A stretch of DNA of 64,000 nucleotides from positions 6,926,001 to 6,990,000 of the forward strand of contig NZ_CP069396.1 of NCBI RefSeq assembly GCF_016887565.1, in the 5' to 3' direction. This stretch comes from Archangium violaceum. Its GTDB lineage: Bacteria > Myxococcota > Myxococcia > Myxococcales > Myxococcaceae. Positions 56,598 to 64,000 of this stretch are shown here, piece by piece (position 1 is the first letter of the stretch; each line of letters begins with the position of its first letter). Below the pieces are notes generated by a model. It was not told the DNA's origin. It made no database searches and saw nothing but the letters and a program-made list of their open reading frames with translations. The translations under genes and the position numbers were made by a program.

Positions 56598-56839
56598 GCG
56601 TCGAGTCTTCCATGTGCGCCCATTCCCCCACAATGCCCGGCCGCTCCACGCGCTCCCGGTCGATCCGGATCGGATCGTCCGCTCCATACAGGTGCGCCGG
56701 AATGGAGCGGCCGACCTCCTCTATCGCCCTGGATTCCAAGTAAATCCAGCCATTTGGCGTTGGCCGCGTCCTTGCTCTGAGGGAGGCACGTGACGGGCGG
56801 AACGGATCGGACCGCCCCAGCCTTCGAGGAGGAGCAGCC

Positions 56840-57685
56840 ATGGAAGTGCGTTTCTACGGAGTGAGGGGGAGCATCGCGGTGTCGGGGTCGCACGCGGCGC
56901 GGATCGGAGGCAACACGTCGTGCCTGGAGGTGACGAGCCAGGGGCACCGGCTCATCCTGGACGCGGGCACGGGCATCCGCGCGCTGGGCGAGGTGATGAT
57001 GCGCGAGGGCGCGCCCCAGAAGGCCTCCATCTTCTTCTCGCACCTGCACTGGGACCATGTGCAGGGCTTCCCCTTCTTCACGCCGGCCTTCCTGCCCACG
57101 ACGGAGCTGGCGCTGTACGGCCCGGGGCCGGACGGGGCGCGGGCGCTGGAGTCGGTGCTGGCCAGGCAGATGGAGCCCCCCAACTTCCCGGTGCCGCTGT
57201 CCACCATGCGCTCGCGGATGACGTTCGACGCGGCGCTGCACGGGCGGACAGTGGAGGTGGGGCCCTTCAAGGTGACGCCCTTCGACGCGCCGCATCCCCA
57301 GGGGTGCCTGGCCTACCGGGTGGAGGCGGACGGCCACAGCTTCGTCTACGCCACGGACATGGAGATCTCCCTGGCCACGTTGGACCCGCGCGTGGCGCGG
57401 TGGATGGAGGGCGCGGACGCGCTGTGCCTGGACGCGCAGTACACCCCGGACGAGTACAACGGGAAGAAGGGCATCCCCAAGAAGGGCTGGGGGCACTCCA
57501 CCATGGTGGACGCGGCGCAGGTGGCGTCGGCGGTGAACGCGCGCCGGCTCTTCCTCTTCCACCATGATCCGGCGCACAACGACGACATGGTGGAGAACAT
57601 GGCCGAGGAGGCGCGCAACTACTTCGCCGCCGCCGAGCCGGCGCGCGAGGGCAAGCGGATCATCCTCGGAGCGGCTTGTGCGTGA
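56840..57685 (+). CDS. metallo-beta-lactamase-fold hydrolase
   Basis: This 281-residue MBL-fold protein has the dinuclear metal-binding motif in HLHWDHVQG (HxHxDH). Further ligands are probably in FDAPHPQG, the Asp of VYATDME and the late LFHHDP His. The N-terminus (EVRFYGVRGSIAVSG, then GGNTSCLEV) is typical of the large group of cytoplasmic MBL hydrolases that includes phosphodiesterase-like proteins. The ATG follows gaggagga. No signal peptide is present. Such genes often sit beside signalling genes in myxobacteria, and the next gene is a sigma-54 activator; hydrolysis of a cyclic nucleotide or similar phosphodiester is possible but not shown. Confidence 0.88.
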   Translation: MEVRFYGVRGSIAVSGSHAARIGGNTSCLEVTSQGHRLILDAGTGIRALGEVMMREGAPQKASIFFSHLHWDHVQGFPFFTPAFLPTTELALYGPGPDGARALESVLARQMEPPNFPVPLSTMRSRMTFDAALHGRTVEVGPFKVTPFDAPHPQGCLAYRVEADGHSFVYATDMEISLATLDPRVARWMEGADALCLDAQYTPDEYNGKKGIPKKGWGHSTMVDAAQVASAVNARRLFLFHHDPAHNDDMVENMAEEARNYFAAAEPAREGKRIILGAACA

Positions 57686-57697
57686 GGGGAGGGGCGC

Positions 57698-59272
<1,575 letters not shown>

Positions 59273-59298
59273 GTCCCGCCCCTCCCTCCGAGGGGAAC

Positions 59299-61611
59299 GT
59301 GGCGCGCGATCGGCCCCGCCCTCGCTCGTGCCTTGGCGGGCCTCTCTGCCGTCCTCATCCATCAGGAGACTTGTCTCCCATCCACCAGGAGCGCGCACGC
59401 TCCCATCCTCAGTCCCTCCGCCCCCCCACCGACCGCCACGAGGCATCCGCGCGCCGGTCGCTCTCGCTCGCCCTGGTACTGGCCACGGTGGTGGGCGTGG
59501 TGCTCACGCTCGGACTGCTCAGGTTCGAGCAGATGGCCCGCCAGGGACACGAGCGCGAGGCCCTCGTTCAGCAGGCAGCCCGTGCCAGCAAGCTGGCTTC
59601 CGAGCTGGAATCCCAGCTCCATGCCTCGAAGCAGCTCGTGGACACACTGGCCTCGCTCGCTGGCCCTCTCAGGGAGCAGCGCGAGCTCGAGGAGTTGCTG
59701 CGCCGGGTGCTCGCCTCCGCCCCGGAGCGCACCGCCTATGGGCTCGGGGTGTGGTTCGAACCCGGCCAGTTCAAGCCCGGGGTGCGCCTCATGGGCCCCT
59801 ACATCCACCGGAACGAGGATGAGCGAGGGGGGCCCCCGGTCCTCACCTATGAATGGTCCCACCCCGCCTACGACTATCCTCGTCGCCCCTGGTACGAACA
59901 GGCACGGAGGCTGCCTGGGGACATCGTCATCTCCGAGCCCTACCTCGAGGTGGACCAACGCACCTACGAGTCCCTGACGCGGGCCTTCTTCGATGACCAG
60001 GGCCGGTTGAGGGGGGTAGTGAGCGTGGACATCCGCCTCCCCCAGGTTCAGGAGGTGGTCCGCCAGGCCAACGTCTCCGACGCGGAGAGCTTCTATGTCG
60101 TCAGCCGTGCCGGCGTGCTCATCGCGCATCCCCAGGAGGGCTCACTCTTCGCCTGGGCCCGCGAGCACGGGAGCCCCATTCGGAGCATCTCCGAGCTCTC
60201 GCTCGAGAACCTGCGCGCCTGGGAGCACGAGCACGGGCTGGATCGCGGTCGGCACACCATCCACGTGCCCGTCTCGAATGCCGGCTGGCAGGTGTTCGCC
60301 TCGACGCGAGAGGCCACGCTCTTCTCGGCCGTGCGCCACCAGCGGTGGCTGGTGGGGGCCCTGGGCGTGGTGCTCTGGGCGGGGCTGGGAGCCAGCGGCG
60401 TGGCCATGGCCCGCTCGGAACGGACCCGGGTCCTGGCCCGCACGCTCACCGAGCGCCAGCAGCGGGAGGAAGAGCGGCGGCGGCTGCTCGCCCAGGTCCG
60501 GCAGCGCTCGGCGGAGCTCCAGGCCATCATCGAGAACATGGTCGAGGCCGTCATCGTGGCCGACGCCGATGGCAACATCACCCTCGCCAACCGTGCCGCG
60601 CTGGTGCTCTTCGGGACCTCCTCATACGAGGGGGACCGGGTGGATACCGGGTACCAGGCCCTCTACCCCATCCATAGCCTGGATGGGCAGCTCATTCCCT
60701 ATGACGACCTGCCCCTGCCCCGGGCCCTGCGGGGCGAGCAGGTGGACGACACGGACCTGCTCTTCTCCCCGCCCCAGCGCAACCGGCAGCTCGCCGTGCG
60801 GCTCAATGCCGCCCCCATCCGCAATGAGTCGGGCCAGGTCGTCGCCGCCGTGTCGGTGTGGCGCGACATCACCCAGGCCGTCGAGCTGGAGCGCCTCCAG
60901 GGCGACTTCGTGAGGATGGCCGCGCACGAGATGAAGACACCGTTGGCGGTGATGAAGTCCTTCGCCCAGCTCGCCTCGCGGACGGAGAAGCCAACGCCCT
61001 CGCTGCGCCGGGCACTCGAGGGGATCAACCGCGGTGTGAATCGGATGGACCGGGTCATCCGCACGCTGCTGGACGCCTCCCAGCTCCACCTCGGTCAGAT
61101 GCACTTCGAGAAGGAGGTGGTGGAGCTGCGCGAGCTGATGGAGGCCGCCGCCGCGCGCATCGCCACCCTCCACCCGGGCAACCCGGTGCACGTGCGGCCA
61201 GGGCCGGAAGCACGGGTGCTCGGGGATCGCGCGAGGCTGGCGCAGGTGCTCACCGAGCTGTTGGACAACGCCGCGCGCTACTCACCCGAGGGGTACCCGG
61301 TGGAGGTGGCCCTCACCCCGGACGGAGACGAGGTGGAGCTCTCCATCCACGACGAGGGCATCGGCATCCCGGAGGATCGGCGACAGCGCGTCTTCGATCG
61401 CTTCTACCGGGCCCACGCGGGGACGCCTCATGACCGCGGCGGCATGGGCCTGGGGCTGTACCTGTCGCGGGGCATCGTCCTGCATCACGGCGGCCGGATG
61501 GAGCTGGAGAGCCGGGAGGGAGAAGGGACCCGCGTGCGCGTCCGCCTGCCGCGTCTGGCCGAGCAGCACCCCACCCCGGAGCGGGCCACCTTTGGGATGG
61601 AGCTCCATTGA
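59299..61611 (+). CDS. Cache/PAS sensor histidine kinase
   Basis: This membrane sensor kinase has about 770 residues. A first membrane helix (about 54-76) is followed by a periplasmic Cache-type domain (about 77-330; PWYEQARRLPGDIVISEPYL) that would bind a small ligand, then a second helix (about 345-367) and a short coiled linker. A PAS domain follows (about 400-520), then HisKA with His543 in RMAAHEMKTPL and an HATPase domain with N-box LTELLDNAARYSPEG, DEGIGIPE and GMGLGLYLSR. GTG 59299 follows gagggg; TTG 59269, overlapping the previous stop, is an alternative. No receiver-domain partner is adjacent; the phosphoryl acceptor is probably encoded elsewhere. Confidence 0.9.
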   Translation: MARDRPRPRSCLGGPLCRPHPSGDLSPIHQERARSHPQSLRPPTDRHEASARRSLSLALVLATVVGVVLTLGLLRFEQMARQGHEREALVQQAARASKLASELESQLHASKQLVDTLASLAGPLREQRELEELLRRVLASAPERTAYGLGVWFEPGQFKPGVRLMGPYIHRNEDERGGPPVLTYEWSHPAYDYPRRPWYEQARRLPGDIVISEPYLEVDQRTYESLTRAFFDDQGRLRGVVSVDIRLPQVQEVVRQANVSDAESFYVVSRAGVLIAHPQEGSLFAWAREHGSPIRSISELSLENLRAWEHEHGLDRGRHTIHVPVSNAGWQVFASTREATLFSAVRHQRWLVGALGVVLWAGLGASGVAMARSERTRVLARTLTERQQREEERRRLLAQVRQRSAELQAIIENMVEAVIVADADGNITLANRAALVLFGTSSYEGDRVDTGYQALYPIHSLDGQLIPYDDLPLPRALRGEQVDDTDLLFSPPQRNRQLAVRLNAAPIRNESGQVVAAVSVWRDITQAVELERLQGDFVRMAAHEMKTPLAVMKSFAQLASRTEKPTPSLRRALEGINRGVNRMDRVIRTLLDASQLHLGQMHFEKEVVELRELMEAAAARIATLHPGNPVHVRPGPEARVLGDRARLAQVLTELLDNAARYSPEGYPVEVALTPDGDEVELSIHDEGIGIPEDRRQRVFDRFYRAHAGTPHDRGGMGLGLYLSRGIVLHHGGRMELESREGEGTRVRVRLPRLAEQHPTPERATFGMELH

Positions 61612-61637
61612 GACGGAGCGGCCATCCCGTACCGTCT

Positions 61638-62600
61638 TCACGGGCTCGCCCCGGAGCGCCGCGCCCCCCTCCGGATGGCCTGGGGCGGCTGCCCGAAGAC
61701 GCGGAGGAAGGCCCGGCGCATCCGCTCCGGATCGGAGAAGCCCACCGCCCGAGCCACCTGCTCGATGGGTTCGAGGCTGGTCTCGATGCGCACCCGAGCC
61801 GCTTCGGCGCGGAGCTGCTCGACCGCCTTGGCGGGAGTCTGTCCGGTCTCGGCGAGGAACGCCCGCCCGAACTGACGCGGGCTGAGGCACGCCACCTGGG
61901 CGAGCCGCTCGACGTTCAGGGGCTCATGAAGGTGCTCGCGTGCGAAGGTCAGCGCCAGGCGGATGCGATCCGATGGCGGGTCCAGCTCGAGCAGCGTGGA
62001 GAACTGGGACTGGCCCCCTGGACGGCGGTGATAGACCACCAGATCGCGAGCCGCGGCGCGCGAGGCCTCGAGGCCGAGATCCTCTTCGAGCAGGGCGAGC
62101 GAGAGATCGATCCCGGAGCTGACCCCCGCCGCCGTCCAGATGGGGCCGTCCTGGATGAAGATGGGCTCCGCGTCGACGCGGACACGGGGGAAGAGGCGCT
62201 GCAATTGTGCCGCGAATCTCCAGTGGGTGGTCGCGCGCCGGCCGTCGAGCAGACCCGCGGCGGCCAGGATGAAGGCGCCGGAACAGACGCTCGCGACCCG
62301 CCGTGATGACGCCGCGGCGGCCCGCAGGAAGTCCAGCACCGCGGGCGATTCCATCGCCCCGAAGGTTCCAGCCCCGCCCACGACCATGAGCGTGTCGGGC
62401 AGGGTCTCGCCGAACGGTCGCGTCATGATGGTGACGCCCGAGGAGCTCTCGATCGAGCCTCCGTGCTCGGACAGCAGCTGCATCCGGTAGGGACCGGGTT
62501 CCTCGGATTGGATCGTCGGCGCCTCGAACACGGACACCGGTCCGGTCAGGTCCAGGATCTGGAACGAGGGGAAGACGAGAAAGCCAATGTCTCGAACCAT
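61638..62600 (-). CDS. GlxA-type AraC-family regulator with DJ-1/PfpI domain
   Basis: This 320-residue transcription factor has an N-terminal DJ-1/PfpI-like domain (about 1-185; VFPSFQILDLTGPVSVFE, VASVCSGAFILAAAGLLDGR) and a C-terminal AraC helix-turn-helix (about 210-305; LAQVACLSPRQFGRAFLAE, VARAVGFSDPERMRRAF). The nucleophile-elbow Cys is kept in VCSGA, and the early Asp in LDLTGP is also kept. The sensor domain resembles the enzyme encoded divergently next to it, so it may recognise the same or a related ligand. ATG 62600 starts the conserved domain; the open frame extends upstream without support. Confidence 0.9.
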   Translation of the reverse strand: MVRDIGFLVFPSFQILDLTGPVSVFEAPTIQSEEPGPYRMQLLSEHGGSIESSSGVTIMTRPFGETLPDTLMVVGGAGTFGAMESPAVLDFLRAAAASSRRVASVCSGAFILAAAGLLDGRRATTHWRFAAQLQRLFPRVRVDAEPIFIQDGPIWTAAGVSSGIDLSLALLEEDLGLEASRAAARDLVVYHRRPGGQSQFSTLLELDPPSDRIRLALTFAREHLHEPLNVERLAQVACLSPRQFGRAFLAETGQTPAKAVEQLRAEAARVRIETSLEPIEQVARAVGFSDPERMRRAFLRVFGQPPQAIRRGARRSGASP

Positions 62601-62624
62601 GGCCGAAATCGAGGGAACTACGTC

Positions 62625-62651
62625 CTTTCCGTCACGACTCTGACGGGAAAG
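62625..62651. promoter_or_regulatory. dyad-symmetric candidate operator between GlxA-type regulator and isocyanide hydratase
   Basis: cttt-ccgtca (62625-62634) and tgacgg-g-aaag (62641-62651) form an inverted repeat with a 6-base spacer and one bulged g. It lies in the middle of the 87-base divergent spacer. Position and symmetry fit an operator for the regulator, although AraC-family proteins often prefer direct repeats. Confidence 0.5.
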
Positions 62652-62687
62652 AGTGCAGCCGTCAAAACCAGACAAGGAGTCCGCGAA

Positions 62688-63398
62688 ATGGCTTCATCCC
62701 TCGTCATCGTTTTTCCTCTCTTCCCGGGCGTGACGTATCTGGATTTCATGGGGCCGCAGACTGCGTTCTCGATGATTCCCGGCGTGAAGCAGATCTTCGC
62801 CTCCGTGGGAGGGCAACCGGTCAGCGAGGGCTCCCTGACCCTCGCTCCCCTAGCCCGGTTGGAGGACCTGGAGCGGTGCGATGTGCTCTGTGTGCCGGGC
62901 GGTTTCGTCGCGAAGGCGATGCAAGACCGCATCTTCATGGACGCGATCCGCCGGTTGGCGTCCACGGCCCGCTACGTCACGTCCGTGTGCACGGGCTCGT
63001 TGCTCCTGGGCGCCGCGGGGCTGCTCGAGGGCCGGCGGGCGGCGTGCCATTGGTCCATGCGCGACCTGCTGCCCCTCTTCGGCGCCATCCCGGATCCCGG
63101 CCGCGTGGTGCGTGACGGCCATGTCGTGACGGGCGGTGGCATCACCGCGGGGATCGACTTCGGACTGACGCTCGCGGCCGAGCTGGCCGACCCGGCCATC
63201 GCGCAGACCGTCCAGCTCACGATGGAATACGCTCCCGAGCCCCCCTTCAACGCCGGGCGTCCCGAGGCGGTCTCGGAGGAGATCGTGGCCCGGGTCCAGA
63301 CCCTCACCGTGGAGAACGGGATGGACATGCCCGCGGAGTACGCCCTCGTGCAGCGAGTGGCGGCGGACTACCGCCGTGGCTCGGCTCCGGCCGCGTAG
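62688..63398 (+). CDS. inhA: isocyanide (isonitrile) hydratase, DJ-1/PfpI family
   Basis: This 236-residue cytoplasmic enzyme should hydrate an isocyanide to the N-substituted formamide. The nucleophile Cys101 sits in SVCTGSLLLGAAGLLEG, at the same position as I recall for the characterised Pseudomonas enzyme. The essential Asp is Asp19 in TYLDFMGP. The GGGITAGIDFGLTLAAEL and MEYAPEPPFNAG motifs also match that enzyme closely. ATG 62688 is preceded by aaggag. It is divergent from a GlxA-type regulator with a related sensor domain. The symbol inhA is the one used for isonitrile hydratase, not for enoyl-ACP reductase. Confidence 0.88.
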   Translation: MASSLVIVFPLFPGVTYLDFMGPQTAFSMIPGVKQIFASVGGQPVSEGSLTLAPLARLEDLERCDVLCVPGGFVAKAMQDRIFMDAIRRLASTARYVTSVCTGSLLLGAAGLLEGRRAACHWSMRDLLPLFGAIPDPGRVVRDGHVVTGGGITAGIDFGLTLAAELADPAIAQTVQLTMEYAPEPPFNAGRPEAVSEEIVARVQTLTVENGMDMPAEYALVQRVAADYRRGSAPAA

Positions 63399-63415
63399 CT
63401 TTTGTTTGTGTTTGC

Positions 63416-64000
63416 TCAGCCCGCTAGCACCCAGGCCGCGGCCACCGTGAGTCCTCCGGCCGCGGCGAACATCCGCCACGCCCGGCGCGCCAGCACTGTG
63501 CCCGTTCCCTCGCCCTCGTTTCCCAGTAGCACCAGCGCCGGCCCGCCCTGCTTGCCTCGCAGCTCGTACACTCCCGGCACCGGGCCCTTGCGCAGCTCTC
63601 CCACCACCAGGCACTCCTCGCCGAGCTTCCCCACCCGCTCGTACGACAGCGCCTCCTCCACCGCCTGGCCCTCCGCTGGCACCCCCGTGCCCGTCTCCGC
63701 CAGCGGTTTGCCCATCTGACAGCGGCGGATCCGACTCGGGGCCAGCAGCAGCTTCGGCGAGAAGGACACCGACGCCTCCGCCCGCTCACCCTTCACCAGC
63801 AGCACCGGCGCGTACGCCCGCTCCACCGACAGCAGCGGACCTTTGCTCCCGTCCGGCATGACGCCTCGCAGCTCCGCCTCGTAGAAGGCGCACACCACCC
63901 CGCCCGGTGACGTCACCTGATCGCTCGACGCCAACCGTCCGCGGTAGACGCCCCACCCCGGCGAGCATCCCTCGCGCAGTGCCGCCACGCCCTCGTCGAT
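63416..64000 (-). CDS. GIDE-domain membrane protein, 3' part
   Basis: This is the C-terminal 194 residues of a protein whose start is beyond the window (the frame is open to base 64000). The sequence (GVYRGRLASSDQVTSPGG, VCAFYEAELRGV, then a beta-rich region with CLVVGELRKGPVPGVYELRG) resembles the GIDE/BAM domain known from mitochondrial MULAN-type ubiquitin ligases and found in many bacterial membrane proteins. It ends with one membrane helix (MFAAAGGLTVAAAWVLAG). The RING finger that follows in the eukaryotic proteins is absent. The stop lies 17 bases from the isocyanide hydratase stop, convergent. Function is unknown. Confidence 0.7.
   Translation of the reverse strand: MDEGVAALREGCSPGWGVYRGRLASSDQVTSPGGVVCAFYEAELRGVMPDGSKGPLLSVERAYAPVLLVKGERAEASVSFSPKLLLAPSRIRRCQMGKPLAETGTGVPAEGQAVEEALSYERVGKLGEECLVVGELRKGPVPGVYELRGKQGGPALVLLGNEGEGTGTVLARRAWRMFAAAGGLTVAAAWVLAG

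Noticed and set aside
61610-61638. agacgg/ccgtct inverted repeat between kinase and GlxA-type regulator genes
   Set aside because: It has only six pairs with a 15-base loop and overlaps the regulator's stop; too weak to call a terminator.

Overview
This is high-GC DNA with GC-rich wobble positions throughout. It carries several myxobacterial hallmarks: lipoproteins with MopE-type DxDGDG/Cys repeats, a DUF4215 Cys-rich repeat followed by NHL propellers, a GAF-type sigma-54 activator, very large secreted multidomain proteins and an Rhs toxin. The best guess is a myxobacterium of the Cystobacter/Archangium/Myxococcus type. No rRNA, tRNA, CRISPR array or insertion sequence was recognised.

Layout. 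1-5814 (+): an Opp/Dpp-type ABC importer (two permeases, the first cut by the window edge, and two ATPases) followed by a cytoplasmic GH3 beta-glucosidase. This looks like uptake and hydrolysis of a small oligosaccharide. 5899-11561 (-): a tripartite RND efflux pump operon, outer-membrane factor first, then membrane-fusion lipoprotein, then inner-membrane pump. 11739-21125 (+): a lipoprotein followed by an Mla/MCE-type lipid-transport cluster with two MlaF-like ATPases, two MlaE-like permeases and one MlaD-like MCE protein, with a TPR-like protein and an NHL lipoprotein in between. The two ATPases have complementary broken motifs, as expected of an obligate heterodimer with one working and one degenerate ATP site. 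21233-24370: an ATP-grasp enzyme (+), an esterase and a DUF4377 lipoprotein (-), then a broken partial copy of the same two genes, including a perfect 220-bp repeat.

24368-53075 (-) is one very large unit. A secreted protein of about 5,590 residues (HExxH metallopeptidase-like, alpha-toroid, CARDB, FlgD-like, beta-propeller, Ig/Fn3 and amidotransferase-like parts) overlaps the start of a 3,886-residue Rhs/YD-repeat protein. The Rhs protein ends in a variable AT-rich tip and is followed immediately by a small 94-residue ORF, the likely immunity protein. I read this as a polymorphic toxin locus with a giant surface or secreted partner.

53215-64000: a SurA-N-like lipoprotein (+); a coupled three-gene operon with two SPFH/prohibitin-like proteins, one a lipoprotein (-); an MBL-fold hydrolase (+); a GAF/sigma-54 activator lacking a receiver domain, followed by a Cache/PAS histidine kinase (+); a GlxA-type regulator (-) divergent from an isocyanide hydratase (+), with a dyad-symmetric candidate operator between them; and the 3' part of a GIDE-domain membrane protein (-).

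Functions are family assignments read from the protein sequence. No database search was run. Start codons were moved from the longest possible start where a ribosome-binding site, a signal peptide or an overlap supports another choice.
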